Shown piece by piece: positions 9,430 to 19,561 of a stretch of DNA of 41,414 bases. Source of the stretch: Betaproteobacteria bacterium (GTDB taxonomy: Bacteria > Pseudomonadota > Gammaproteobacteria > Burkholderiales > Burkholderiaceae); the NCBI GenBank assembly GCA_947378095.1, contig CANCIL010000005.1:1-41414 (forward strand), given 5' to 3'. Position 1 is the stretch's first letter, and every line of letters begins with the position of its first letter. The notes under the pieces are model-generated. The model was not told the DNA's origin. It ran no database searches and worked only from the letters and a program-made list of their open reading frames with translations. The position numbers were made by a program, and so were the translations under genes.

Positions 9430-10638
9430 ATGGCTATTTTTGAAGTTAAAGTTCCCCAACTCTCTGAGTCAGTTGCTGAGGCAACTTTATTGCAGTGGAA
9501 AAAGAAAGTCGGCGATGCTGTTGATCAAGATGAGATCTTGATTGAAATCGAAACAGATAAAGTAGTTCTCGAAGTTCCAGCGCCATCAGCTGGTGTTTTG
9601 ACAGAAATTATCGTCGGCGATGGTGGTACTGTAGTTGCCGAGCAATTGATTGCCAAGATTGATAGCGCAGCTGTTGCTGCTGCTGCCCCTGCGGCCTCTG
9701 CACCTGCACCAGCTGCTGCTCCAGCCGCAGCGCCTGCAAAAGCGGCAGCTCCAGCAAAAGCTTCTGGCGCAGCCGCTTCGCCTTCAGCTGCAAAAATTCT
9801 TGCTGAGAAAAATGTAGATGCTGGCCAAGTTGCTGGCTCTGGACGAGATGGACGCATCACCAAGGGTGATGCCTTGAATGCTTCTGCAGGTGGTGCTAAG
9901 TCTGCTGCATTACCAAGCGCACCAATTCCGACGGGTGATCGCCCAGAAGAGCGAGTACCAATGAGTCGTTTGCGTGCTCGTATTGCTGAGCGTTTGCTTG
10001 AGTCTCAAGCAAACAACGCCATCTTGACGACATTCAATGAAGTCAATATGGGTCCAGTAATTGCCTTGCGTAACAAATATAAAGACCAGTTTGAAAAAGT
10101 ACACGGTGTGAAGTTAGGCTTTATGTCCTTCTTTGTCAAAGCAGCCACCCATGCCTTGAAGAAATTCCCATTACTCAATGCATCTGTTGATGGTAATGAC
10201 ATCGTTTATCACGGTTACTTTGACATTGGTATTGCAGTGAGCTCACCACGTGGCTTAGTAGTTCCGATTCTGCGTGATGTTGACCAAATGAATTTGGCTG
10301 ATATTGAGAAGAAGATTGCTGAGTTCGGCGCTAAAGCTCGTGAAGGTAAGTTGTCTATTGAAGAACTCACTGGCGGTACATTCTCCATCTCTAACGGTGG
10401 CGTATTTGGCTCCATGCTCTCTACTCCAATCATCAATCCTCCGCAATCTGCCATTTTAGGTATTCACGCTACTAAAGACCGCGCTGTTGTTGAGAACGGT
10501 CAAGTAGTTGTGCGCCCAATTAACTACCTTGCTTTGTCATATGATCACCGCATCATTGACGGTCGCGAGGCTGTGCTTGGTTTGGTTGCCATGAAGGATG
10601 CTTTAGAAGATCCTTCACGTCTCCTTCTTGATTTGTAA
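9430..10638 (+). CDS. sucB: Dihydrolipoyllysine succinyltransferase E2 component
   Basis: E2 core (OdhB) of the 2-oxoglutarate dehydrogenase complex, transferring succinyl groups to CoA. Domains in order: one lipoyl domain (1-77) with the lipoylated lysine K44 in ETDKVVLEV; an Ala/Pro-rich mobile linker (about 80-112); the E3-binding domain (about 115-150, [27 protein letters not shown]); and the catalytic domain, with H373 and D377 in SYDHRIIDG. The 402 residues are normal for SucB. It lies 40 bases after sucA and 12 before lpdA. Confidence 0.97.
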   Translation: MAIFEVKVPQLSESVAEATLLQWKKKVGDAVDQDEILIEIETDKVVLEVPAPSAGVLTEIIVGDGGTVVAEQLIAKIDSAAVAAAAPAASAPAPAAAPAAAPAKAAAPAKASGAAASPSAAKILAEKNVDAGQVAGSGRDGRITKGDALNASAGGAKSAALPSAPIPTGDRPEERVPMSRLRARIAERLLESQANNAILTTFNEVNMGPVIALRNKYKDQFEKVHGVKLGFMSFFVKAATHALKKFPLLNASVDGNDIVYHGYFDIGIAVSSPRGLVVPILRDVDQMNLADIEKKIAEFGAKAREGKLSIEELTGGTFSISNGGVFGSMLSTPIINPPQSAILGIHATKDRAVVENGQVVVRPINYLALSYDHRIIDGREAVLGLVAMKDALEDPSRLLLDL

Positions 10639-10650
10639 GAAGGGAAGATC

Positions 10651-12087
10651 ATGAGCCAAGCTTTTGATGTACTTGTAATTGGCGGTGGGCCTGGTGGCTA
10701 CATCGCTGCGATTCGTGCAGCGCAACTCGGTTTTAAGGTTGCTTGTGCTGAATCAAATGCTTATGACGATCCTAAGGGAGAGCCACGCTTAGGCGGTACT
10801 TGCTTAAACGTTGGCTGTATTCCATCTAAAGCATTGCTAGCCTCCTCAGAAGAGTTTGAGAAGATCGGTCATCATGCTGCGGATCATGGCATCAAAGTTG
10901 GCTCTGTCAGCATTGATTCTAAGAAGATGGTTTCCCGCAAAGACGATATCGTTACCAAAATGACTGGCGGTATTCAGTATCTCTTCCGCAAAAACAAAAT
11001 TACTTTGTTAAAAGGACACGCGTCTTTTGAAGGTAAGAGTGCTGATGGCTATCAAGTCAAGATTGATGGCAAAGACAAAGAAACAGTGTCAGCAAAGAAC
11101 GTGATTATTGCTACTGGTTCTAAAGCTCGTCACTTACCTGGCTTAACTGTAGACAATGTCTTGGTTTGCGATAACGAGGGCGCACTGAAATTTGATTCTG
11201 TGCCTAAAAAGCTCGGCGTTATTGGTGCTGGTGTTATTGGTTTGGAGCTTGGTTCAGTATGGCGTCGTCTTGGATCTGAAGTCACTGTTCTCGAAGCATT
11301 GCCCACATTCTTAGCAGCATGTGATCAAGGCATTGCTAAAGAAGCGCAAAAGCTTTTTACGAAGCAAGGTTTGAACATCAATATGGGCGTGAAGATCGGT
11401 GATGTGAAGGCGGATAAGAAGGGTGTAGTGGTTAAATACACTGATAGCGCTGGCAAAGCCGTTAAATTGGAATGTGATCGCCTCATTGTTTCTGTTGGTC
11501 GTGTACCCAATACTGATAACTTAGGTTTAGACAAGATTGGTTTGAAAGTGGATGAGCGTGGCTTCATTCCAATTGATGACCATACTTGCGCTACTGCTGC
11601 ACCTGGCATATACGCTGTAGGCGATGTGGTACGTGGTCCTATGTTGGCACATAAGGCAGAGGACGAAGGTGTGTTGGTTGCTGAAGTGATTGCAGGACAA
11701 AAACCCCATATCGATTACAACTGCATTCCTTGGGTGATCTACACCGATCCTGAAATTGCCTGGGTTGGTAAAACAGAGCAAGCACTTAAAGAAGCTGGCA
11801 TCGCTTATAAGGTTGGACAATTTCCATTTGCAGCCAATGGTCGTGCCTTGGGGATGGGTCGTGCTGATGGTTTTGTCAAAGTATTGGCAGATGCTAAAAC
11901 AGATGAAATCCTTGGCGTTCATATTATTGGGCCAAATGCTTCTGATCTTATTGCTGAAGCCGCTGTGGCCATGGAATTCAAAGCAGCAGCAGAAGATATT
12001 GCACGTATCTGTCATCCGCATCCAAGCCTGTCAGAAGTAATGCGCGAAGCAGCATTAGCAACGGATCAACGCGCATTAAATATGTAA
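10651..12087 (+). CDS. lpdA: Dihydrolipoyl dehydrogenase E3 component
   Basis: FAD- and NAD-dependent E3, reoxidising dihydrolipoamide on E2. The 478 residues show the FAD-binding GGGPGG at 11-16, the redox-active disulfide C51/C56 in [13 protein letters not shown], the NAD-binding [15 protein letters not shown] segment near 190-205, a second FAD motif (GIYAVGDV), and the C-terminal catalytic H457/E462 in HPHPSLSE. As the third gene of the operon it is probably dedicated to the 2-oxoglutarate complex. Its stop codon is directly followed by the zapE start in the same frame. Confidence 0.97.
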   Translation: MSQAFDVLVIGGGPGGYIAAIRAAQLGFKVACAESNAYDDPKGEPRLGGTCLNVGCIPSKALLASSEEFEKIGHHAADHGIKVGSVSIDSKKMVSRKDDIVTKMTGGIQYLFRKNKITLLKGHASFEGKSADGYQVKIDGKDKETVSAKNVIIATGSKARHLPGLTVDNVLVCDNEGALKFDSVPKKLGVIGAGVIGLELGSVWRRLGSEVTVLEALPTFLAACDQGIAKEAQKLFTKQGLNINMGVKIGDVKADKKGVVVKYTDSAGKAVKLECDRLIVSVGRVPNTDNLGLDKIGLKVDERGFIPIDDHTCATAAPGIYAVGDVVRGPMLAHKAEDEGVLVAEVIAGQKPHIDYNCIPWVIYTDPEIAWVGKTEQALKEAGIAYKVGQFPFAANGRALGMGRADGFVKVLADAKTDEILGVHIIGPNASDLIAEAAVAMEFKAAAEDIARICHPHPSLSEVMREAALATDQRALNM

Positions 12088-13191
12088 TTGAAAACGATTG
12101 AGTTTTATCAGCAAGAGTTAAAGACGCGCGGGTATCAAAGCGATCCCGCGCAGCTTCGTGCTATTGAGCGCTTGCAACAGTGCGAAGACGAGTGGATTGC
12201 CTATAAAGAAATTCGCAGTAATAATTTTAAAAAGGCGATTTTTAAGCCTGCCTTGCCGCAAGGCCTTTATTTGTGGGGCGGTGTAGGTCGTGGCAAATCC
12301 TTCTTAATGGACTGCTTTTATGCTGCTTCTCCATTAGAAAAAAAGATCCGTATCCACTTTCATGAATTTATGCGCGAAGTCCATCGAGAGCTACATGAGC
12401 TCTCGGGCTTAGCAGATCCCCTTGATGAGTTAGCTAAAAGAATCTCCAATCGCTATCGCTTGATTTGTTTTGACGAGTTTCATATCAACGATATTGCTGA
12501 TGCGATGATTTTGTATCGCTTGTTAAGTGCGCTTTTTGAAGATCGAGTGCAGTTTGTGATGACCTCAAATTACCGCCCTGATCAGCTTTATCCAAATGGC
12601 TTGCATCGTGATCGCTTAATTCCGGCAATTAAATTACTGGAAGAAAAGCTGGATGTTTTGAATGTTGATGCAGGTAATGACTACCGTCGTGTTCAGATGG
12701 CACAAGTAGAGGCCTATTTAACCCCAGTCAATGCAGAAACACAGACTAGGTTGGGTCAAATGTTTCAGACTCTCATTGGCAATCAAAAAGAGAAGCGCAT
12801 GCCAGTACTCAATATTGAGTCTCGCGAACTGCGACCCTTGCACATGGGGAATGGCGTAGTGTGGTTTGACTTTCAGACTTTATGTTGTGGCCCGCGTTCC
12901 CAAAATGACTATCTGGAGATTGCTAATCAATTTCATACGGTCATTCTGTCTGGCGTACCTTATATGCCGCCTAGGATGACGAATGAGGCGCGTCGCTTTA
13001 TCTGGCTAATTGACGTTTTATACGACCATAAGATCAAACTCATTATCTCGGCTGAAGTGCCGGCCCCAGATTTGTATACCGAGGGCCAAATTACTGCTGA
13101 GTTTTCTCGAACGGTATCGCGTTTGATCGAAATGCAGTCACGTGACTACCTAGATGCGCCTCGCCGTGTCATTGATACCAGCTTGACCTAA
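12088..13191 (+). CDS. zapE: Cell division ATPase ZapE (AFG1 family)
   Basis: AFG1-like P-loop ATPase; E. coli ZapE associates with the Z ring under stress. The 367 residues carry Walker A GGVGRGKS at 64-71 and Walker B LICFDEFH at 125-132, followed by IADAMIL and the sensor region VMTSNYRPDQLYPNGLHRDR, all typical. The only start that keeps the conserved N-terminus is TTG 12088, the codon right after the lpdA TAA and in the same frame. No independent ribosome-binding site is evident, so translation may depend on termination at the lpdA stop. Confidence 0.92.
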   Translation: MKTIEFYQQELKTRGYQSDPAQLRAIERLQQCEDEWIAYKEIRSNNFKKAIFKPALPQGLYLWGGVGRGKSFLMDCFYAASPLEKKIRIHFHEFMREVHRELHELSGLADPLDELAKRISNRYRLICFDEFHINDIADAMILYRLLSALFEDRVQFVMTSNYRPDQLYPNGLHRDRLIPAIKLLEEKLDVLNVDAGNDYRRVQMAQVEAYLTPVNAETQTRLGQMFQTLIGNQKEKRMPVLNIESRELRPLHMGNGVVWFDFQTLCCGPRSQNDYLEIANQFHTVILSGVPYMPPRMTNEARRFIWLIDVLYDHKIKLIISAEVPAPDLYTEGQITAEFSRTVSRLIEMQSRDYLDAPRRVIDTSLT

Positions 13192-13200
13192 AATAGGGCT

Positions 13201-14049
13201 ATGAGCTCCATTTCAACAATGAACGCCGATTTGCACTGCCATTCAGTAGTCTCTGATGGCACGTTAACGCCTGAAGCGCTTGCGCAACGCGCGCATGCAA
13301 ATGGAGTGCAACTGTGGTCGTTGACTGATCATGATGAGTTGGGCGGTCAAGAGCGCGCTAAAGCTGCCGCCGCTGATTTAAAAATGGATTATCTGGCTGG
13401 AGTGGAAATTTCAGTCACATGGATGGGCCAAACCATTCATATTGTAGGCTTAGGAATTAATCATCAAGATGCAGATATTTTGGATGGACTAAAGCGTACA
13501 CGTGAAGGTCGAGGTGATCGCGCCAAGCAAATGGCCGATCAATTACTTAAGGTTGGCATTCCTGGTGCCTACGAGGGTGCATTGCATTACGCAGGTAATC
13601 ACGATTTAATTTCTAGAACACACTTCGCCCGTTTCTTAGTAGAGAAGGGTGTATGCAAAGATACAGAGCATGTTTTCAAAAACTATTTAGTTGAAGATAA
13701 ACCAGGCTATGTCCCGCACCGTTGGGCCAATTTGGATCAAGCGATAAGCTGGATTAAGCATGCTGGGGGTGTTGCAGTCATTGCCCACCCGGGACGCTAT
13801 AAACTGAATGCCATGCAAAGGGATGAACTCTTCCAGTTCTTTAAAGACCATGGCGGCCTTGGAATCGAAGTTATTACAGGAAGTCATAGTCCCGATCAGT
13901 ATCAGGAGTACGGAAAAATTGCTAAACAATATGGATTTTTAGCATCTCGAGGTTCGGACTTTCATGATCCTTCAGAGAGCCATATTGATTTAGGAGTTTT
14001 GCCGCTTTTACCCGAACACCTCACACCTGTTTGGTCTGTGTTTCATTAA
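13201..14049 (+). CDS. PHP-domain phosphoesterase, RNase AM-like
   Basis: A 282-residue polymerase-and-histidinol-phosphatase (PHP) domain protein of the YciV/Rnm family. Members hydrolyse 3',5'-nucleoside bisphosphates, and the E. coli enzyme also trims 5' ends of rRNA. Metal ligands are visible in order: DLHCHSVVSDG (10-20), LTDHDE, GVEIS, VIAHPGRY and SDFHDPSE. The start is ATG 13201; a second ATG at 13219 begins just before the DLHCH motif and cannot be excluded. It lies 9 bases after zapE, and its end overlaps the long trpS reading frame but not the preferred trpS start. Confidence 0.9.
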   Translation: MSSISTMNADLHCHSVVSDGTLTPEALAQRAHANGVQLWSLTDHDELGGQERAKAAAADLKMDYLAGVEISVTWMGQTIHIVGLGINHQDADILDGLKRTREGRGDRAKQMADQLLKVGIPGAYEGALHYAGNHDLISRTHFARFLVEKGVCKDTEHVFKNYLVEDKPGYVPHRWANLDQAISWIKHAGGVAVIAHPGRYKLNAMQRDELFQFFKDHGGLGIEVITGSHSPDQYQEYGKIAKQYGFLASRGSDFHDPSESHIDLGVLPLLPEHLTPVWSVFH

Positions 14050-14075
14050 TTTATATAGTTAAAGATAAAAATAAG

Positions 14076-15278
14076 ATGTTTGCTGAACGCGTTCTCTCTG
14101 GCATGCGACCAACTGGTAACTTACACCTGGGTCACTATCATGGTGTCTTAAAAAACTGGGTGCGCTTGCAGTCAGAATATCCTTGCTTCTTCTTTGTGGC
14201 GGATTGGCATGCTTTAACAACCCATTACGAAACTCCTGATGTCATAGAGCAATCCGTTTGGGATATGGTGATTGATTGGTTGGCTGCTGGCGTTGATCCC
14301 AACCAAGCTACTTTATTTATTCAAAGTAAAGTGCCCGAGCATGCTGAACTTTTCTTATTGCTCTCCATGGGAACCCCATTGGGCTGGCTTGAGCGGGTGC
14401 CCACCTATAAAGATCAGATTGAGAAATTAAAAGAAAAGGATCTGCAAACTTACGGCTTTTTAGGTTATCCCCTGCTGCAGGCAGCTGACATTCTGATTTA
14501 TCGCGCGCAATTTGTGCCGGTTGGCGAAGATCAGGTTCCACACGTTGAGATGACTCGTGAAGTAGCACGACGCTTTAATTATTTATATGGTCGTGAACCT
14601 GGCTTCGAAGAAAAGGCTTTAGAGGCAGTTAAGAAACTGGGTAGCAAGCGCGCCAAAATGTATACGGAACTCCGGGTTGCTTTTCAGGAGCGTGGCAATG
14701 ATGAGGCGCTAGAGCAGGCAAAAGCCTTATTGCAAGAAGCTCAAAGTCTTTCCATGGCAGATCGCGAAAGATTATTTGGGTTCTTAGAGGGATCTCGCAA
14801 GATCATCTTGCCAGAGCCTCAGGCTTTGTTGACGACAGCTTCACGTATGCCAGGTATTGATGGACAGAAAATGTCCAAATCCTATGGCAATACCATCGGT
14901 ATTCGGGAGTTGCCAGAGGATGTGATTAAGAAAGTCAGAACCATGCCAACCGATCCTGCTCGGGTACGCCGCACAGATGCTGGTGATCCTGCCCGTTGCC
15001 CTGTATGGCAATTGCATACGGTCTACTCCAGTGAAGAGACTAAGCAGTGGGTAGATAAAGGCTGCAAGTCTGCTGGTATTGGTTGCCTTGAGTGTAAGCA
15101 GCCAGTGATTGACGCTATTCTTGCTGAGCAACAACCGATGTTTGAGCGGGCACAAAAATACCTTGACGATCCTAGTTTGTTGCGCTCCATCATTGCTGAT
15201 GGTTGCGATCAGGCTCGCAAGGTCGCTCAGGAAACCATGCGTGAGGTCCGTGAATCTATGGGCCTAGCATACGATTAA
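14076..15278 (+). CDS. trpS: Tryptophan--tRNA ligase
   Basis: Class I synthetase charging tRNA-Trp. HLGHYHG (17-23) is the HIGH signature and KMSKS lies at 265-269 (GQKMSKSYGN). The 400 residues exceed E. coli TrpS (334), as in other Burkholderiales, because of an insert before the KMSKS loop (about 185-250) and a cysteine-containing segment near the C-terminus. An open frame extends back to 14031, but MFAERVLSGMRPTG at ATG 14076 matches the family N-terminus, and the earlier region overlaps the PHP gene. Confidence 0.95.
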   Translation: MFAERVLSGMRPTGNLHLGHYHGVLKNWVRLQSEYPCFFFVADWHALTTHYETPDVIEQSVWDMVIDWLAAGVDPNQATLFIQSKVPEHAELFLLLSMGTPLGWLERVPTYKDQIEKLKEKDLQTYGFLGYPLLQAADILIYRAQFVPVGEDQVPHVEMTREVARRFNYLYGREPGFEEKALEAVKKLGSKRAKMYTELRVAFQERGNDEALEQAKALLQEAQSLSMADRERLFGFLEGSRKIILPEPQALLTTASRMPGIDGQKMSKSYGNTIGIRELPEDVIKKVRTMPTDPARVRRTDAGDPARCPVWQLHTVYSSEETKQWVDKGCKSAGIGCLECKQPVIDAILAEQQPMFERAQKYLDDPSLLRSIIADGCDQARKVAQETMREVRESMGLAYD

Positions 15279-15283
15279 GGCCA

Positions 15284-15817
15284 GTGTTGCTGCCAAGTCA
15301 TGACGCAATACTGGACGCTTCACCATGGGTGCAGCGTTTTGCTACTCTGATTCCAAGTCATGGCTCGGTATTAGATCTTGCCTGTGGTTCAGGGCGACAT
15401 TCTTACTATTTGGCCGATGCGGGATTTTCCGTTACCGCAGTTGATCGCGATCTCAGTCTATTTGCATTGGGTAATCAAACGCAAATCACGACCCAAGAGC
15501 TGGATCTTGAGCTTGATGCTTGGCCCCTAGAGGGTCGTTTATTCGACGGCATAGTGGTGACGAACTATTTATATCGACCCCATTTGGATCGATTGCCCCA
15601 AATGCTTGCTCCTGGGGGCGTATTCATATACGAAACCTTCGCCCAGGGGAACGAAGCTTTTGGCAAACCCTCAAACCCCAATTTCCTCTTAAAAACAGGG
15701 GAATTGCTCGCTTTAGCCCAAAGGCATAGCCTAAAAGTAGTGGCTTACGAGGATATTTATCAGGACAGCCCCAAGCCAGCCATGATGCAGAGGATCTGCG
15801 CAGTAAAAGCGGTCTAA
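15284..15817 (+). CDS. Class I SAM-dependent methyltransferase
   Basis: A short (177-residue) Rossmann-fold methyltransferase. Motif [20 protein letters not shown] binds S-adenosylmethionine, AVDRD is the acidic loop after strand 2, and [12 protein letters not shown] is motif III/post-III. It resembles small TehB/UbiE-like proteins, but the substrate cannot be told. The start is GTG 15284, just after AAGG that overlaps the trpS stop; TTG 15287 is an alternative. It lies 5 bases from trpS and is probably co-transcribed. Confidence 0.85.
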   Translation: MLLPSHDAILDASPWVQRFATLIPSHGSVLDLACGSGRHSYYLADAGFSVTAVDRDLSLFALGNQTQITTQELDLELDAWPLEGRLFDGIVVTNYLYRPHLDRLPQMLAPGGVFIYETFAQGNEAFGKPSNPNFLLKTGELLALAQRHSLKVVAYEDIYQDSPKPAMMQRICAVKAV

Positions 15818-15875
15818 AAGCGCACCTTCCGTTACAATTTCAGGGTTAAGACAGCTAAAAATCGGTATACATTCG

Positions 15876-16799
15876 GTGACAAATACAGCTCATTCCGCAG
15901 GAAATAAAAAGCCCATATCAGGCAGTATGCCGGCTATCGTTACGCCGATGCTGGAAGATGGCAGCCTGGATTACGCCAGTTTGCGATCATTACTGGATTG
16001 GCACGTCTCCGAGGGAAGCGATGGCATTGTGATTGTAGGAACCAGTGGAGAGTCTCCAACCGTTTCTGTTGATGAGCACTGTGAGTTGATTCGCGCAACA
16101 GTTGAACACATCGCCGGCAGAATTCCGGTGATTGCCGGTACCGGCGGAAATTCCACATTGGAAGCAATTGAGTTAACTCAATTTGCAAAAAAGGTTGGTG
16201 CAGATGCAAGCTTGCAAGTAGTGCCTTACTACAACAAGCCAACCCAAGAGGGTATGTATGCCCATTTCAAAAAGATTGCAGAGTCAGTCGATCTACCAGT
16301 TATTTTGTATAACGTACCAGGTCGTACTGTTGCTGATTTAGCGGGCGAGACTGTAGTTCGTCTAGCAAGCGTTCCTGGGATTATCGGCATTAAAGATGCG
16401 ACTGGTAGTCTTGAGCGCGGCACATTATTAATTGCTGATTTGAAGCGAGCAGGTCATCAAGATTTTTCCGTGTTCTCTGGTGATGACCTGACTGCTGCGA
16501 TGCTCATGCTGATGGGTGGACAAGGCAACATCTCAGTTACAGCCAATGTGGCCCCGCGCTTGATGCACGAACTCTGTGTGGCGGCGATGTCTGATGATGT
16601 CAAAAGGACGCGCGAGATTCAGTACAAACTAATTGCAGTACATAAAGCAATGTTCATCGAGGCCAACCCAATTCCTGTGAAATGGGCTTTACATCAGATG
16701 GGCAAAATTACCTCTGGCATCCGCCTGCCATTAACACCTTTAAGTGAGCCTTTGCGCGAGCCTCTTAAGGCAGCCTTAAAACAAGCGGGCCTACTATGA
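15876..16799 (+). CDS. dapA: 4-hydroxy-tetrahydrodipicolinate synthase
   Basis: Condenses pyruvate with aspartate semialdehyde in the lysine/meso-diaminopimelate pathway. It is a TIM-barrel aldolase of the DapA/NAL family. The Schiff-base lysine is K173 in [11 protein letters not shown]; other marks are [36 protein letters not shown] and the tyrosine in LYNVPGRT. The start is GTG 15876 (307 residues); an internal ATG at codon 18 would remove part of a conserved [10 protein letters not shown] strand lead-in, so the GTG is preferred. It overlaps bamC by 4 bases (ATGA), as dapA and bamC are also paired in E. coli. Confidence 0.95.
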   Translation: MTNTAHSAGNKKPISGSMPAIVTPMLEDGSLDYASLRSLLDWHVSEGSDGIVIVGTSGESPTVSVDEHCELIRATVEHIAGRIPVIAGTGGNSTLEAIELTQFAKKVGADASLQVVPYYNKPTQEGMYAHFKKIAESVDLPVILYNVPGRTVADLAGETVVRLASVPGIIGIKDATGSLERGTLLIADLKRAGHQDFSVFSGDDLTAAMLMLMGGQGNISVTANVAPRLMHELCVAAMSDDVKRTREIQYKLIAVHKAMFIEANPIPVKWALHQMGKITSGIRLPLTPLSEPLREPLKAALKQAGLL

Positions 16800-17944
16800 T
16801 AAGTTTTACGCAATTTCTGCGTCGATATTGTTCGATTCTTGCTTTGTTAATGATGGCGCTTGCTACCTTAACGTCATGCAAATCCGTTACTAGCAACGAT
16901 ACGATCGACTACAAAGGAAGTGGCGCGATTCGTGGGCCGAACTTGGCATACCCACCCGACTTGATCACATCTCAGGCGGACCGCCGTTATATTGTGCAAG
17001 ACGGCACAGCCACCATGTCTGACTACAATGCGGCTGTAAAGAAGTCTTCACAACTGAGAACCAATGTCATGACCGGTATTCCGGGAATGAGAATTGCCCG
17101 TGATGGAGAGCGCCGTTGGTTGGTAGTTGAAAAGCCAGCTGTTGAGTTGTATCCACAGGTAAAAGATTTCTGGCAGGAAAATGGTTTCTTATTAGTCATT
17201 GATTCTCCGTCCACAGGAATCATGGAAACTGATTGGGCAGAGAACCGTGCGAAGATTGCACAAGACTTTATTCGCTCTGCTATTAGCAGCACGATTGGTA
17301 CCATTTTTGATACCGGTGAGCGCGATAAATACAAAACTCGTCTCGAGCCAACTAAGCCTGGCGAAACGGAGATCTTTATCACTCAACGTGGCGCGGTTGA
17401 AGAGTGCGTTCGTGACGTTACCCAAGCCTGTCTCTCCACAATCTGGACGCCTCGTCCGAATGACCCAGAATTAGAAGCTGCTTTCTTAGCGCGCCTCATG
17501 GAGCGTTTAGGAATGACGCAAGAGCAGGCTAAGGCGATGGTTGCCGCGCCTTTGGGTCCAAAGACTCCAAAAGCGAAATTCATTCAAGATGGTGTTAACA
17601 CAGCCCATATTGAAATGAGTTCTGGCTTTGATCGCTCTTGGCGTGATGTCGGTTTAGCTCTTGATCGCTCGAACTTCTCTGTTGAAGACCGGAATCGTTC
17701 AAACGGCGTCTATTATGTGCGTTACGTTAATCCAAAAGACTTGGGTGATACCAAGGGCTTCTTCTCCAACTTGTTTAGCAGTCGAGATGATTCCAGTCTA
17801 AAGGCCAAGCGATATCAGGTGATTGTGAAGTCTAATGGCGATAACGCATCGAGTGTCTATGTCCAAGACGCCGATGGTAAGCCAGAAAACACGCCTGCAG
17901 GATTTCAATTACTTACTTTGCTTGCAGAGCAATTAACTCGCTAA
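16796..17944 (+). CDS. bamC: Outer membrane protein assembly factor BamC
   Basis: BamC/NlpB lipoprotein of the BAM complex, which inserts beta-barrel proteins into the outer membrane. The 382 residues start with a lipoprotein signal peptide, with lipobox LTSC and C28 as the lipidated residue. Then comes the BamC unstructured stretch ([18 protein letters not shown], which contacts BamD in E. coli) and two helix-grip domains (about 95-220 and 270-380). The start ATG overlaps the dapA stop. The identification relies on the dapA neighbour, the lipobox and the N-terminal signature. Confidence 0.9.
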   Translation: MISFTQFLRRYCSILALLMMALATLTSCKSVTSNDTIDYKGSGAIRGPNLAYPPDLITSQADRRYIVQDGTATMSDYNAAVKKSSQLRTNVMTGIPGMRIARDGERRWLVVEKPAVELYPQVKDFWQENGFLLVIDSPSTGIMETDWAENRAKIAQDFIRSAISSTIGTIFDTGERDKYKTRLEPTKPGETEIFITQRGAVEECVRDVTQACLSTIWTPRPNDPELEAAFLARLMERLGMTQEQAKAMVAAPLGPKTPKAKFIQDGVNTAHIEMSSGFDRSWRDVGLALDRSNFSVEDRNRSNGVYYVRYVNPKDLGDTKGFFSNLFSSRDDSSLKAKRYQVIVKSNGDNASSVYVQDADGKPENTPAGFQLLTLLAEQLTR

Positions 17945-17963
17945 TCATTGCATTAAGGCAAAT

Positions 17964-17991
17964 AAAAAAGCCGCTTTTCAGCGGCTTTTTT
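17964..17991. terminator. Bidirectional intrinsic terminator
   Basis: The arms AAAAAAGCCGCT (17964-17975) and AGCGGCTTTTTT (17980-17991) enclose a TTTC loop. The A-run and T-run allow it to end both bamC and the convergent small lipoprotein gene. The stem is nearly the same as that of the terminator at 5508. Confidence 0.92.
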
Positions 17992-18006
17992 TCTTCATGA
18001 AGAAGA

Positions 18007-18186
18007 TTACTTCTTAGCGTCAGCAGCAGGAGCGGCTGGAGCAGCTGGAGCAGCAGCAGGAGCTTCTGCAGCAGGAGCAGCAGGAGCAGCAGCAGGAGCA
18101 GCTTCAGCAGGTTTTGCTTCTTCTTTTTTACCGCAAGCGGCCAAAGCGATAGCTAACATAGCAGCGAGTACGAGTGACTTCTTCAT
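18007..18186 (-). CDS. Small Ala/Pro-rich lipoprotein
   Basis: A 59-residue protein of unknown function. Residues 1-17 are a signal peptide and the lipobox LAAC puts the lipidated cysteine at C18, followed by GKKEEAKP. The rest is a low-complexity run of Ala, Pro and Glu ending in DAKK, built from tandem GCAGCAGGAGCAG-type units in the DNA. A longer frame opens at 18246, but ATG 18186 has a good ribosome-binding site (AAGAGGAAA) and begins the signal peptide. It may be a flexible surface or periplasmic spacer protein; that is only a guess. Confidence 0.8.
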   Translation of the reverse strand: MKKSLVLAAMLAIALAACGKKEEAKPAEAAPAAAPAAPAAEAPAAAPAAPAAPAADAKK

Positions 18187-18291
18187 TTGTAGTTTCCTCT
18201 TATAAAAATTACAGCAATTACCGGTAATTGTTGTTGGATCATTCAAGGGATTATCCCTAGGTATATTCCAGTAATTATTATATCCATCTCT

Positions 18292-19527
18292 TCATTGGGA
18301 CTGGAAAATTAGCCATCCGGATAAGTAGGCCTCATACAGGCTTGAGGCTTCAACAGATTGGAGGCCCTTTTGAGTCAGTGCTTTGTGGGCAGCCAAGGTT
18401 CGCCAAGCCCCTTGTATTTGACTAGTTTGATCACGAGAAACCAGTTCTCCATTGCAGTAAATATTGGGGCGAAGGCTGAGGATCCGAGTTTGCGGGTGGG
18501 GTAGCAGAGCATGAGAGCTTATTTTTTGAGCAAATTGACTTGGTGATAGTGGCATCATCGGCCCCGTGAAATAGGCCGCTTGCTTAGGCTCAGTCAAGTA
18601 GGCCGTGATCCCCGGTAAAAACTGCTGGATTTGATCAAGCTTTAATCCTGTGAGCTTCTTTTCTAATTGCTTAATGAGTTCGATGGGCAACTCTTCTGGG
18701 TTTGTGCTCGCAGCTTGTTTTGGATCAGCAAATTTTTCTTCTAAACCAGGAATCTCTTCTAAAGATTCAGCGAGTCTCCATAAACCTTCTTGTAATAATT
18801 CTTTAAAGCTAGGGGAACGAAATCCTACTGACCAGGTTTGGCAACCTGCATCAAGCGCAATACCATCATGCGCAATATGTGGCGGCAAATACAACATATC
18901 CCCAGGCTCTAATACCCATTCTTGTTCGACCTGAAAGTGCTGCAATATTTTGAGCGGAAGATTCGGGTTCAGACTTAAATCTTTCTGCATGGAAATTTGC
19001 CATTGTCTTCTGCCAGACATCTGAATTAAAAACACATCATACGAATCAAAATGAGGCCCAACTCCACCACCAACCCCAGCGATGCTAATCATTAAGTCAT
19101 CTAAACGGGCATCTGGAATAAAGCGAAACCAAGACAATAAGGTTGCGGCAGCAGGGTGGTGCGCTTCCATTCCCTGAAGTAATAATGTCCAATCCTGGTG
19201 ATCCACTTTAGGAATAGATGATTTTTTAAAAGGACCAGATTGAAAGCTCCAGGGTTTAGATTGAATCAAGCGAGACTCTACTAGATCATCCGTAGCCAAC
19301 TTAAAGAGTTCCGATGCAGAAATGGGACTGGTAAATTCTTGATGATTATTCTTAGCAAGCTCAAAAGCAGGGATAGCGCCTCTCACTAAGAGAGGCTTTT
19401 TATGCCAATACCGTTTCATGAACTGCTCGGGGCTCATTCCGCCAAATAATGCCCATGGCTGGTTCAAAGGCAGGTTTTTGGGGGCCTCTGGAGGCTGATA
19501 GGGCTTGCTCAAGTAAAATGATGGCAT
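18292..19527 (-). CDS. JmjC-type ribosomal protein oxygenase, RoxA-like
   Basis: A 411-residue cupin/JmjC 2-oxoglutarate- and Fe(II)-dependent oxygenase of the YcfD/RoxA family. E. coli RoxA hydroxylates an arginine of ribosomal protein L16. MSPEQFMKRYWHKKPLLVRGA is the family entry motif. The iron ligands are the HxD of GPHFDSYDV (about 158-160) and the distal histidine of LPPHIAHDG (about 220). The C-terminal part forms the winged-helix dimer domain typical of the family. It is divergent from the SlyD-like gene, with only 34 bases between starts, so their promoters must overlap. Confidence 0.9.
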   Translation of the reverse strand: MPSFYLSKPYQPPEAPKNLPLNQPWALFGGMSPEQFMKRYWHKKPLLVRGAIPAFELAKNNHQEFTSPISASELFKLATDDLVESRLIQSKPWSFQSGPFKKSSIPKVDHQDWTLLLQGMEAHHPAAATLLSWFRFIPDARLDDLMISIAGVGGGVGPHFDSYDVFLIQMSGRRQWQISMQKDLSLNPNLPLKILQHFQVEQEWVLEPGDMLYLPPHIAHDGIALDAGCQTWSVGFRSPSFKELLQEGLWRLAESLEEIPGLEEKFADPKQAASTNPEELPIELIKQLEKKLTGLKLDQIQQFLPGITAYLTEPKQAAYFTGPMMPLSPSQFAQKISSHALLPHPQTRILSLRPNIYCNGELVSRDQTSQIQGAWRTLAAHKALTQKGLQSVEASSLYEAYLSGWLIFQSQ

Positions 19528-19561
19528 ATGTAAAAGCTTGATAGAAATTGATTAAAAACGA

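Noticed and set aside
9525..9863. Antisense Ala-rich open frame opposite the sucB linker
   Set aside because: It mirrors the GCT/GCA-rich linker of sucB; low-complexity shadow with no start signal of its own.
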